The notes under the pieces are model-generated. The model was not told where the DNA came from. It did no database searches and was given only the letters and a program-made list of their open reading frames with translations. Both the position numbers and the translations under genes were made by a program. Of a stretch of DNA of 7,248 bases, positions 1-6,371 are shown piece by piece. Origin of the DNA: Acidobacteriota bacterium. Lineage in GTDB: Bacteria; Acidobacteriota; Vicinamibacteria; Vicinamibacterales; UBA2999. The stretch lies in assembly GCA_013813075.1 (NCBI GenBank), contig JACCSI010000471.1, positions 1-7,248 on the forward strand, written 5' to 3'. Every line of letters begins with the position of its first letter. Position 1 is the first letter of the stretch.

Positions 1-2
1 TG

Positions 3-644
3 TCGTTTCATCTCGGCGCGCTCGGCATGCCGGGACTGACGGCGTGGGCCGGGTTACAGCTGACCGAGGTCAAGGCCGGCGATCGCGTATTTGTCTCTGG
101 AGCGGCAGGCGCGGTGGGCAGCATGGCGGGACAGCTCGCACAACATCGCGGCGCGGTCGTGATCGGAAGCGCGGGCTCCGACGAGAAGGTCCGCATGCTG
201 GGGTCGGAGCTTGGATTCGGCGCAGCCTTCAATTACAAGAATGGCGAGATCCGGAAGCAACTCGCCGACGCCGCTCCCGAAGGCATCGATGTGTACTTCG
301 ACAACGTCGGCGGCGATCACTTGGAGGCGGCGCTCGCCTGCATGCGCGAGCATGGACGGATTGCGGCGTGCGGCTCGATCTCGCGCTACAACGACGAAGT
401 CCCGTCGCCGGGACCGCGCAACATGTTCCTGTTCGTCACTCGTCGTCTCACGATGCGTGGATTCATCGTCACCGATCACCTGCGCGAGACGAAAGCGTTC
501 CTCGCGGCGGTGACGCCGCTGATCGCGGCCGGGACGATCCGCGCACCGGAGACAGTGGTCGAGGGCCTGGAAAACGCCCCACAGGCGTTTCTCGACCTCC
601 TGCGCGGTGGCAACGTCGGGAAGATGATCGTCAGGATTGCGTGA
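3..644 (+). CDS. NADP-dependent oxidoreductase, PTGR/CurA-like medium-chain dehydrogenase (5' end missing)
   Basis: The gene is open from the window edge. Reading from base 3 gives 213 residues ending in TGA, so roughly the first third of a protein usually about 330-340 residues long is missing. The ATG at 27 is internal: the residues before and after it (HLGALGMPGLTAW) match the conserved segment just before the cofactor domain of the prostaglandin reductase/CurA family. Next comes the Rossmann nucleotide-binding motif VSGAAGAVGS, then the family-typical FDNVGG, and the chain ends GKMIVRIA, a normal C-terminus. No zinc-ligand pattern is visible. The family reduces the C=C bond of alpha,beta-unsaturated ketones or aldehydes with NADPH in the cytosol. 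It lies tail-to-tail with another MDR gene. The family call is firm; the substrate is unknown. Confidence 0.88.
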   Translation, partial: SFHLGALGMPGLTAWAGLQLTEVKAGDRVFVSGAAGAVGSMAGQLAQHRGAVVIGSAGSDEKVRMLGSELGFGAAFNYKNGEIRKQLADAAPEGIDVYFDNVGGDHLEAALACMREHGRIAACGSISRYNDEVPSPGPRNMFLFVTRRLTMRGFIVTDHLRETKAFLAAVTPLIAAGTIRAPETVVEGLENAPQAFLDLLRGGNVGKMIVRIA

Positions 645-658
645 CCTTCCGTCCCACT

Positions 659-681
659 GTCGCCCGGCGCTGCCTGGCGAC
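659..681. terminator. Stem-loop in the convergent gap, possible bidirectional terminator
   Basis: GTCGCC (659-664) pairs with GGCGAC (676-681). After a single C/T mismatch, GGC (666-668) pairs with GCC (672-674) around a three-base loop, giving nine pairs in all. It begins 15 bases after the stop of the plus-strand oxidoreductase and lies just past the stop of the minus-strand gene ending at 689. Neither strand has a T-run after the stem, so this is not a canonical intrinsic terminator. It could protect 3' ends or pause polymerase in both directions. Confidence 0.4.
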
Positions 682-688
682 CGACGGG

Positions 689-1663
689 TCAGGGAAGCAC
701 GATCACCTTGCCGACCACCTGACGTGCGGCCATCATCTCGATCGCCTCTGCGGCCCGCTCGAGCGGAAACGTCGCAGAAATGTGTGGCTTCAGTCGTCCT
801 TCCGCGTACCACTGTCCGAGCTGCGCCACGCTGCCGGCAAACGCCTCCGGCTCGCGGCGCAGAAACTCTCCCCAGAAGACGCCGACAATCGCACAGCCCT
901 TGAGCAGGGTCAGGTTCAGCGGTATTTTCGGGATGTCCCCCGCTGCAAACCCGACTACGAGAAGCCGGCCACGCCACGCGATCGATCGCAACGCCGGCTC
1001 GGTGTAGGCCCCGCCGACGGGGTCGACAATGACGTCCACGCCGCGACCGCCGGTCAGCGCTTTGATGCCCTCGCGCAAGTCCGACGTCGCGTAGTTGATC
1101 ACCTCGTCCGCTCCCTGCTCGCGGCACACCGCAAGCTTGTCCTCGCTCGACGCGCAGGCGATGACACGTGCGCCGAGAGCCTTGGCGATTTGGATCGAGG
1201 CGATCCCGATCCCGCCGGAAGCGCCAAGCACGAGGACCGTCTCGCCGGTCTTGACCGCGCCGCGATCGCGCAAGCCGTGATCCATCGTGCCGTACGTCAG
1301 CAGCAGCGCCGCCGCGGTCGGAAACGTCATCCCTGCGGGGATCGGCAGCACCCGGGTGGCCTCGACTTTTACCTCTTCCGCAAACGCGCCGTGGATCGTG
1401 AACACCATGACGCGATCGCCGGGTGCGGTGGACGCGACGCCCTCGCCCACCTCTTTCACGACACCGGCGAGCTCACTGCCCGGCGAGAACGGGAGTGCCG
1501 GCTTGAACTGATACTTGTTCTCGATGATCAAGACGTCCGGGAAGTTCACGCTCGCCGCCTTGACGGTAATGACGACTTCGCCCGGTCCCGGCGTGGGCGA
1601 TGGCACGTCCTTGATCTCGAGCAGACTTGGCGGACCGAACTGCGTGCAGAGTAGCGCTTTCAT
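689..1663 (-). CDS. NADPH:quinone oxidoreductase family protein (zinc-free MDR)
   Basis: The protein has 324 residues, the normal length for the quinone oxidoreductase branch of the medium-chain dehydrogenases. An N-terminal GroES-like domain covers about residues 1-125, with GPGEVVITVKAASVNFPD near 26-43 and GSELAGVV at 62-69. The Rossmann domain carries VLGASGGIG at 145-153 and CASSEDK at 170-176, followed by the D-P-V-G-G stretch near 214-218. The end, VVGKVIVLP, is typical. Zinc-binding Cys/His sets are absent, as expected of this branch. Members reduce quinones or enones in the cytosol using NADPH. ATG at 1663 aligns with the family's MKA start. No Shine-Dalgarno is visible in the 30 bases before it, which are shared with the divergent symporter gene. 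The physiological substrate is not deducible. Confidence 0.9.
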   Translation of the reverse strand: MKALLCTQFGPPSLLEIKDVPSPTPGPGEVVITVKAASVNFPDVLIIENKYQFKPALPFSPGSELAGVVKEVGEGVASTAPGDRVMVFTIHGAFAEEVKVEATRVLPIPAGMTFPTAAALLLTYGTMDHGLRDRGAVKTGETVLVLGASGGIGIASIQIAKALGARVIACASSEDKLAVCREQGADEVINYATSDLREGIKALTGGRGVDVIVDPVGGAYTEPALRSIAWRGRLLVVGFAAGDIPKIPLNLTLLKGCAIVGVFWGEFLRREPEAFAGSVAQLGQWYAEGRLKPHISATFPLERAAEAIEMMAARQVVGKVIVLP

Positions 1664-1693
1664 CGGTTTCGCGTATTATCGCGCGACCGACGC
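1664..1693. promoter_or_regulatory. 30-base divergent promoter region with a two-way -10 element
   Basis: This is the whole space between the start codons of the minus-strand MDR gene and the plus-strand symporter. The one AT-rich block, GTATTATC at 1673-1680, reads TATTAT on the plus strand (1674-1679) and GATAAT on the minus strand (1680-1675); each resembles the sigma-70 -10 hexamer. If both are used, transcription would begin about 8 bases before the symporter ATG and about 5 bases before the MDR ATG. No clear -35 box or Shine-Dalgarno is seen for either gene, so any -35 contacts would fall inside the opposite gene's first codons. The assignment is inferred from position and AT-richness. 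Confidence 0.45.
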
Positions 1694-3166
1694 ATGCAGA
1701 ACCCAATTGCTCTTGTCATGATTGCCGCGTACCTGGTGGGCACGACGCTGCTCGGGATGGTCATGATGCGGCGCAGCCGCGGCGGCGACGACTGGGCCGT
1801 CGCCGACGGCAAGATGGGCACGCTCATGATCGCCGTCGGCATCGCCGGCACCCGAGTGGGTGGCGCGGCCACGTACGGTGTCGCGGGCGACGTCATCACT
1901 GGCGGCATCTGGAGCATGTGGTACTCGGTCAACAGCTTCCTCGCCCTCGCACTGGTGGGCGTCTTTTACGCGGTGCCCTATCGGCGGTTGGGCATTCAGA
2001 CCGTCGGCGAGGTGTTTGTCCATCGCTTCGGGAGTCGCCGCTGCCAATGGTTGACCAGCCTGTGCGTGCAGATGGAGTACCTGATCGTCAACATCATCGA
2101 GCCTTACGTCATTGGCCGCATTCTGACGGCGATGACGGGGATTCCATTTGGGATCACGGTGCTGGCTTCGGGCCTCATCATCGTCACCTACACCTCCATG
2201 GGCGGGCTGTGGGGCTCGGCCGCGACCAACTTGATCCACTGCGTCGCGATTCTCGTTGGGCTCGGGGCGGTGGCGTTGATCGGCCTCAATCATCTCGGGG
2301 GCTGGGATCAGGTCGTCCTCTCGGTCGACGCCACGATTGCCACGACTGGTCAGGCAGCAACCTGGTGGTCGGTCGCCGGAGCCGGCTGGCTGCCGGTGAT
2401 CGGCATGTTCTTCGCCGCGACCATGCACACGCCCGCGGCGTCGGTGTATTGCAATTTCGCCGCGGCGGGGCGTGACGAGCGCACGGTGAAACGCGCGTTC
2501 CTCTTCGGCGGGCTGATCGCGGCGCCGATGCCGCTGCTGGCCGGCGTGATCGGCATCGAGACGCTCGCGAAGTACGGCGCGGAAGCGCAGCTTGCCAGTT
2601 ACCAGACGCTGACGAGGCTCGCGCTGGACATCAATCCCTGGGTCGGCGGCATGGCGCTCGCCGCGGTGCTTGCGGCCGTGATCTCGTCCGGCGGTCCCAT
2701 CCTGCTCTCGAGCGCGACGATGTTCGTACGCGACTGGCTGCCGGCATCGAAGGACTGGTCGCAGGGCCGCCGACTTCGCGCCTATCGGACCACGACGATT
2801 GTGTACGGGATGGGCGCGGCGGTGATCGCCTGGCTCGGACCGATTACCTCCATCCTCGATCTCCTGCTGTTCGGTTTTGCCATGGTCGTCCCACCGGCGC
2901 TGGCGGTGACCTACTCGCTGTATTGGAAGCGCACCACCGAAGCCGGCGCGTTCTGGGGCATGATGCTGGGCTTTGTTGGTGGTCTCACGTGGTATGCGTT
3001 CACCCACTTCGTCCTTCCTGGGCAAGGCGAAGGCATCGATCCGTCCTACCCGACGTTTTTTATTCCATTGATTGCCATTCCGTTGATCTCGCTGCTCACG
3101 AAAGAAGACGGAGAGAGCAAGGCCGCGTTTTTTACCAAGTTGAACGCGGTCAAGGCCGACTCGTAG
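1694..3166 (+). CDS. Sodium:solute symporter family transporter (SSS)
   Basis: The protein has 490 residues with a dozen or more hydrophobic spans and lies in the size range of the SSS family (LeuT-fold, Na+-driven uptake across the inner membrane). Visible landmarks are the first membrane span at about residues 4-24, the following segment with DDWAVADGK (32-40) and GTRVGGAATYG (52-62), the TYTSMGGLWGSAATN stretch (165-179) typical of the family's middle spans, and AAVLAAVISSGG (323-334), which corresponds to the span holding the Na2-site Ser/Thr pair (here S331 S332). ATG at 1694 is the first possible start in the frame, since an in-frame stop lies at 1652. No ribosome-binding site precedes it. 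The family carries sugars, amino acids, carboxylates and vitamins; the substrate here cannot be assigned. It converges on the MFS gene with only 15 bases between stops. Confidence 0.9.
   Translation: MQNPIALVMIAAYLVGTTLLGMVMMRRSRGGDDWAVADGKMGTLMIAVGIAGTRVGGAATYGVAGDVITGGIWSMWYSVNSFLALALVGVFYAVPYRRLGIQTVGEVFVHRFGSRRCQWLTSLCVQMEYLIVNIIEPYVIGRILTAMTGIPFGITVLASGLIIVTYTSMGGLWGSAATNLIHCVAILVGLGAVALIGLNHLGGWDQVVLSVDATIATTGQAATWWSVAGAGWLPVIGMFFAATMHTPAASVYCNFAAAGRDERTVKRAFLFGGLIAAPMPLLAGVIGIETLAKYGAEAQLASYQTLTRLALDINPWVGGMALAAVLAAVISSGGPILLSSATMFVRDWLPASKDWSQGRRLRAYRTTTIVYGMGAAVIAWLGPITSILDLLLFGFAMVVPPALAVTYSLYWKRTTEAGAFWGMMLGFVGGLTWYAFTHFVLPGQGEGIDPSYPTFFIPLIAIPLISLLTKEDGESKAAFFTKLNAVKADS
3121..3151 (-). 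terminator. Hairpin inside the symporter's 3' coding end, candidate terminator for the minus-strand ACAD-MFS operon
   Basis: CCGCGTT (3123-3129) pairs perfectly with AACGCGG (3143-3149). Two flanking G-T wobbles and an outer G-C pair extend the stem to ten pairs around an 11-base loop. It lies within the last codons of the plus-strand symporter gene and 30 bases past the stop of the minus-strand MFS gene. On the minus strand it is followed by a pyrimidine-rich run (TTGCTCTCTCC, then TCTTCTTT) but not a pure T-tract. The convergent gap itself is only 15 bases, so termination signals must overlap coding sequence. A terminator role is inferred. Confidence 0.35.
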
Positions 3167-3181
3167 CTGCATCGCCGCGCC

Positions 3182-4525
3182 TCAGCGCACCGGCGCCTGG
3201 ACGTGCTCTTGTGCCGCGGTCCACGCTTCTACGGTCTCGATATCCCGCTTCACCGTGCGCGACGCGATGAACAGCACGATCGCCAGGAGCACCGCCAGGA
3301 ACGGAATCACGTACATGGCGGAATGCAGCCCAGTGGCCCGGAACGGTTCGAGCGCTGCGGCCGTGTGGTCCAGCACGCCTGCGTCGATCGCCGCTTGCGT
3401 GGTGAAGTAGTCGCTGATCAGGCCCGTGCCGACGGGACCGAGCGACGCGCCGGCCAGATACATGGCGCCAAAGTACAACGCCATCGCCGTGCCGCGCAGG
3501 GCAGGTTCGACGATGTCTTGGATGGTCGAGTAGACCGTTGCGTAATACGCGTACATCACGCCGACGCCCGTCCCCATCAGCAACGCAAAACCCATCACAT
3601 CCCCCGCCGGGCGGGTCAGCGACAAATACATGAACGGTGCACAGACCGCGATCGCCACGGTTGCAACCAGCAGGCGGCCGTCTTTTCGCTTGCGGTAGAT
3701 CACATCAGCGGCGATGCCACCGCCGACTAAACCGACGATGCCGGACAGGCCGTACACGAGCATCGCAATGAGCCCTGCCTGCGACAGGCTGACACCGTGA
3801 TAGCGGATTAAAAACGACGCCAGGAACGCACCGAGCGCATACATGTTGAAGTTGTGCAGCGCGCCCGAGGCGATGATCCATCCGAGCGTCGGGATCGACA
3901 GCAACAGCTTGTAGGGCGAGCCGGGGCGACGCTTCTGCCCCACCTTGTGCTCCTCGACCATGCCCCGCGCCGGTTCGCGAACAAACAGCGCGGCGACCGC
4001 GCAGAGAAGCCCCGGCGCCGCGGCGATGAACAACGCCGTGCGCCAGCCCCAGCGTTGTGCGACGTAACCGCCGACCAGAAAACTGAGACCGAGGCCGATC
4101 GGCAGACCGAGCATGAAGACGGCCGTCGCACGAGCGCGATGCCGTGTCAGGTAGAGATCGCCAATCAGCGAGATCGCGGCGGGCGCGCAGCTCGCCTCGC
4201 CGACGCCGACACCGAGTCGCACCGCAAACAGCTCCCAGAAATTCCGCGCCAGGCCGGACGCCGCCGTCAGCAGGCTCCAGACGAAGACACCGATGGCCAG
4301 GATGTACTTGCGGGTCGCACGATCGGCCAGGCGGCCGAACGGCACGCCAACAAAAGCGTAGAGCAGCGTAAACGCGGTGCCAAGCGCACCCAGCGCGGTG
4401 TCACCCAGGCCCCACTCGCGTCGAATTTGCTCGCCGACCGCCCCCAGAATCTGGCGGTCGAAAAAATTCATCAGGTTGATCGCAAAAAGCACTGCGAGCG
4501 CGTACCCGGCCCCCGGAACTCCCAT
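3182..4525 (-). CDS. MFS transporter, Spinster-like
   Basis: The protein has 447 residues and the twelve-span pattern of the major facilitator superfamily. The start of span 1 has NFFDRQILGAV (20-30), usual for Spinster-like carriers. MFS motif A follows span 2 as GRLADRATRK (64-73), the motif-B-like RLGVGVGEASCAPAA lies at 103-117, and the second-half loop carries GGGIAADVIYRKRKDGR near 268-284. A hydrophilic central loop (about 183-207) separates the halves. It is an inner-membrane secondary transporter; bacterial relatives are mostly uncharacterised and often sit beside lipid or aromatic-acid catabolic genes. The ATG at 4525 is supported by AAGG eight bases upstream. It follows the acyl-CoA dehydrogenase on the same strand after 24 bases, so co-transcription is likely and import or export of a carboxylic acid is plausible. 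The substrate is unknown. Confidence 0.9.
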   Translation of the reverse strand: MGVPGAGYALAVLFAINLMNFFDRQILGAVGEQIRREWGLGDTALGALGTAFTLLYAFVGVPFGRLADRATRKYILAIGVFVWSLLTAASGLARNFWELFAVRLGVGVGEASCAPAAISLIGDLYLTRHRARATAVFMLGLPIGLGLSFLVGGYVAQRWGWRTALFIAAAPGLLCAVAALFVREPARGMVEEHKVGQKRRPGSPYKLLLSIPTLGWIIASGALHNFNMYALGAFLASFLIRYHGVSLSQAGLIAMLVYGLSGIVGLVGGGIAADVIYRKRKDGRLLVATVAIAVCAPFMYLSLTRPAGDVMGFALLMGTGVGVMYAYYATVYSTIQDIVEPALRGTAMALYFGAMYLAGASLGPVGTGLISDYFTTQAAIDAGVLDHTAAALEPFRATGLHSAMYVIPFLAVLLAIVLFIASRTVKRDIETVEAWTAAQEHVQAPVR

Positions 4526-4533
4526 GTGTTGTG

Positions 4534-4537
4534 CCTT
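4534..4537 (-). promoter_or_regulatory. Ribosome-binding site for the MFS gene
   Basis: On the minus strand AAGG stands eight bases before the ATG ending at 4525. It lies inside the 24-base gap after the acyl-CoA dehydrogenase stop and supports this start and translation from a shared mRNA. Confidence 0.5.
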
Positions 4538-4549
4538 GCCGATCGTTGC

Positions 4550-6277
4550 CTAGAACGGATAACGCCCCGCCGCAATGACGGCATCGCCAATCCGGCGGCG
4601 CGCCGAAACCGTGTCGTAGCCACGGTGACTGGTCACGCCCTCCAGCGCCGCCATCAGCCCGTCGGACGTCGTCGTGTGTGCGGCAATGGCGTTGGCCACC
4701 TGCTTACCAGCATGCGCGACCCGGTCGGTGGCATCAGATGCGTACACCCGCGCAACATCGCCGGCGATCGATGCCTTGTCACTACCCCGGGCGCCCAGCT
4801 TCTCTGCACGCCCAATCGCGCTTTCGACGGCGTACGCGTCGATGATGATGTTGGCAATGTGCGCCATGACCTCTTGCTCTTCACGCACCGTGTCGCCATA
4901 GACCTGTGACGCCGCCGTGAGCGAGGCGATCGCCAGGCGCTTGGCGCGCGCCAGCAGATGATGCTCAGACGCCAGCGTCGGGTCGCCGCCAGCCCGTGCC
5001 GGCGTGTCGGTACCGAGCACCGACCGGTTCTTCAGCAGCCGCGTCGGAATGATGAGCCGATTGATCTCGTTGGTGCCTTCATAAATGCGGGTGATGCGCG
5101 CATCACGATACGCCCGCTCCACCGGGAACTCGCGCGAATAGCCGTTGCCGCCAAACACCTGCACCGCTTCGTCGACGACGTAGGCCAGCGCCTCGCTGGT
5201 CGCGACCTTGTTGATTGAACACTCGACGGCGAAGCGTTCGATCGTTTTCAACACCTTGACGCCGTCCGCTTCGTCGACCCCTTCAAGCGCCTTGTCAACG
5301 TCACCGAGTGCGCGATAGACCATCGCCTCACCCACGAAACACCGCACCGTCATCTCGGCCAGCTTCTGTTTGACCAAGCCGAATTCGCAAATTGCCTTGC
5401 CGAACTGGCGGCGCTCTTTGGCGTACTTCACCGACTGGTTGAGCGCCTGCTTGGCGCCCGCGATGTTTCGCGCGCCCAGCTTGACGCGGCCCAGGTTGAG
5501 AATGTTGAAAGCGACCTTGTGACCTTCGCCGATCACGCCAAGGACGTTTTCGACCGGCACGAATACGTTATCGAGCATCAGAACCGTGGTTGACGAGCCG
5601 TCGAGCCCGAGCTTCTTCTCATCGGCACCGCTCTGCACGCCCATGCTGCGCTCGACGATGAAGGCGGTAAATTTTTCGCCGTCCACCTTGGCGAAGACCG
5701 TGAAGACGTCGGCGAAGCCGCCGTTGGTGATCCAGGCCTTCTGTCCATTCAGCACGTAATGCTTGCCGTCGGCAGTGAGCCGGGCCGTCGTCCTCGCCGA
5801 CAGTGCATCGGAGCCGGAGTGCGGCTCGGTCAACGCATAGGCGCCAATCATCTCCGCGCTGGCCAACCGCGGCAGGTACCGCGCCTTCTGATCATCGGTG
5901 CCGAAATAGACGATGGGCAGCGTGCCGATCGACGTGTGCGCGCCGAGCGACCCGCCAAACGACGGGTTGATGGCGATGTGCTCGCCGACGTAGGCGGCGC
6001 TGATCTTGTCCAAGCCGAGCCCCCCGTACGCGGCGGGAATCTCCAGACGCAACAGGTCGAGTTCGGCGGCCTTCTTCAACAGTTCCCGCGTCTTCGACCA
6101 GTCGTGGGCGTACAGGCTGGCCTCGTTGGGCACTACTTCATTGCGCATGAACTCCGCCGCGGTCTGACCAAACAGACGCTGCTCGTCGGTGAGATCTTCC
6201 CGGGTGAACAGATCTTGCGGATCGAGCGATCTGGTCAGAAACGTTCCCCCGCCTAGCACTTGGTGCACTTCCGCCAC
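4550..6277 (-). CDS. Acyl-CoA dehydrogenase, long form (VLCAD/ACAD9-like)
   Basis: The protein has 575 residues. The first ~420 form the standard acyl-CoA dehydrogenase fold, and the remaining ~155 form a helical C-terminal extension as in VLCAD-type enzymes. Visible signatures are ALTEPHSGSD at 148-157 (FAD/substrate-binding signature 1), the ERRQFGK segment at 288-294, QVFGGNGY at 373-380 leading to the VERAYRDARI stretch, and IYEGTNEI with the expected catalytic base Glu400. The enzyme oxidises an acyl-CoA to the trans-2-enoyl-CoA, passing electrons through FAD to electron-transfer flavoprotein; it is the first oxidative step of beta-oxidation. The start is GTG at 6277 with GGGAGG just upstream. 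The MFS gene follows after 24 bases. It is divergent from an SDR/acyl-CoA ligase pair, supporting a shared acyl-CoA degradation route. Chain-length preference cannot be read reliably. Confidence 0.93.
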   Translation of the reverse strand: MAEVHQVLGGGTFLTRSLDPQDLFTREDLTDEQRLFGQTAAEFMRNEVVPNEASLYAHDWSKTRELLKKAAELDLLRLEIPAAYGGLGLDKISAAYVGEHIAINPSFGGSLGAHTSIGTLPIVYFGTDDQKARYLPRLASAEMIGAYALTEPHSGSDALSARTTARLTADGKHYVLNGQKAWITNGGFADVFTVFAKVDGEKFTAFIVERSMGVQSGADEKKLGLDGSSTTVLMLDNVFVPVENVLGVIGEGHKVAFNILNLGRVKLGARNIAGAKQALNQSVKYAKERRQFGKAICEFGLVKQKLAEMTVRCFVGEAMVYRALGDVDKALEGVDEADGVKVLKTIERFAVECSINKVATSEALAYVVDEAVQVFGGNGYSREFPVERAYRDARITRIYEGTNEINRLIIPTRLLKNRSVLGTDTPARAGGDPTLASEHHLLARAKRLAIASLTAASQVYGDTVREEQEVMAHIANIIIDAYAVESAIGRAEKLGARGSDKASIAGDVARVYASDATDRVAHAGKQVANAIAAHTTTSDGLMAALEGVTSHRGYDTVSARRRIGDAVIAAGRYPF

Positions 6278-6281
6278 AGCT

Positions 6282-6287
6282 CCTCCC
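6282..6287 (-). promoter_or_regulatory. Strong Shine-Dalgarno for the GTG-initiated acyl-CoA dehydrogenase
   Basis: GGGAGG on the minus strand ends four bases before the GTG ending at 6277. The spacing is a little short but the complementarity is strong, and it decides for this GTG. The next in-frame GTG, three codons in, would leave a spacing of 13 bases. Confidence 0.6.
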
Positions 6288-6307
6288 GTCTTGCCGCCTG
6301 TCGTGTG

Positions 6308-6342
6308 TGACGTGGACGGTCATCTTCTTCTGTTGACAGTCA
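6308..6342. promoter_or_regulatory. Candidate operator: repeated TGAC/GTCA half-sites
   Basis: The divergent control region contains TGAC (6308-6311) and GTCA (6319-6322), then the compact palindrome TGAC-A-GTCA (6334-6342), which overlaps the -35 box of the SDR promoter. CTGT-TG-ACAG (6330-6339) is a second dyad in the same place. Such symmetry over a promoter is typical of a repressor site, but the half-sites are only four bases, no regulator gene is in view, and chance is a real alternative. Confidence 0.25.
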
Positions 6343-6361
6343 GTCGGCGCGCCAGTATAAG
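6333..6361 (+). promoter_or_regulatory. Near-consensus sigma-70 promoter of the SDR/acyl-CoA ligase genes
   Basis: TTGACA (6333-6338) matches the -35 consensus exactly. After a 17-base spacer, TATAAG (6356-6361) matches five of six -10 positions. The expected transcription start is about 6368-6369, only three or four bases before the SDR ATG at 6372, so the mRNA would be nearly leaderless. The spacer contains the palindrome GGCGCGCC (6346-6353). Confidence 0.75.
6354..6359 (-). promoter_or_regulatory. Possible -10 box for the acyl-CoA dehydrogenase operon
   Basis: The minus strand reads TATACT here, five of six bases of the -10 consensus, overlapping the plus-strand -10 of the SDR promoter. 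It would give a leader of about 70 bases before the GTG at 6277. No good -35 lies 16-18 bases upstream; the best match is about three of six, inside the first SDR codons. The call therefore rests on the -10 and its position. Confidence 0.3.
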
Positions 6362-6371
6362 CGGGCCCACA

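Noticed and set aside
978..989. A perfect 12-base palindrome, GCGATCGATCGC
   Set aside because: It lies in the middle of MDR coding sequence and encodes ordinary residues. GATC/CGATCG-rich words are common in this GC-rich sequence, and no partner copies form an array.
44..1654. A 536-codon open frame on the plus strand running through both MDR genes
   Set aside because: It overlaps one gene in another frame and the other gene antisense, its translation is Arg-rich low-complexity sequence, and it resembles no family. It is a by-product of GC-rich third positions.
1676..3172. A 498-codon antisense frame covering the entire symporter gene
   Set aside because: It is Arg/Asp/His-rich with no recognisable domain, while the opposite strand encodes a clear membrane transporter. 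Long antisense frames are expected at this base composition.
3177..3196. A five-pair stem, GCGCC with GGCGC, at the MFS stop codon
   Set aside because: The stem is short with a ten-base loop and no T-run, and is easily formed by chance in this sequence. The 3121-3151 stem is a much better candidate.
3854..4909. A 351-codon plus-strand frame antisense to the MFS and acyl-CoA dehydrogenase genes
   Set aside because: It spans the boundary of two well-supported genes, has no domain and has shadow-like Arg-rich composition.
6256..6266. GCAC-TTG-GTGC inverted repeat near the acyl-CoA dehydrogenase start
   Set aside because: It has only four pairs and lies inside codons that read as a normal N-terminus. 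It is too weak to call a translational control element.
6189..6371. A 61-codon N-terminal extension of the SDR from the ATG at 6189
   Set aside because: It lies inside the acyl-CoA dehydrogenase coding region and across the promoter at 6333-6361. The ATG at 6372 gives the standard SDR length and N-terminus.
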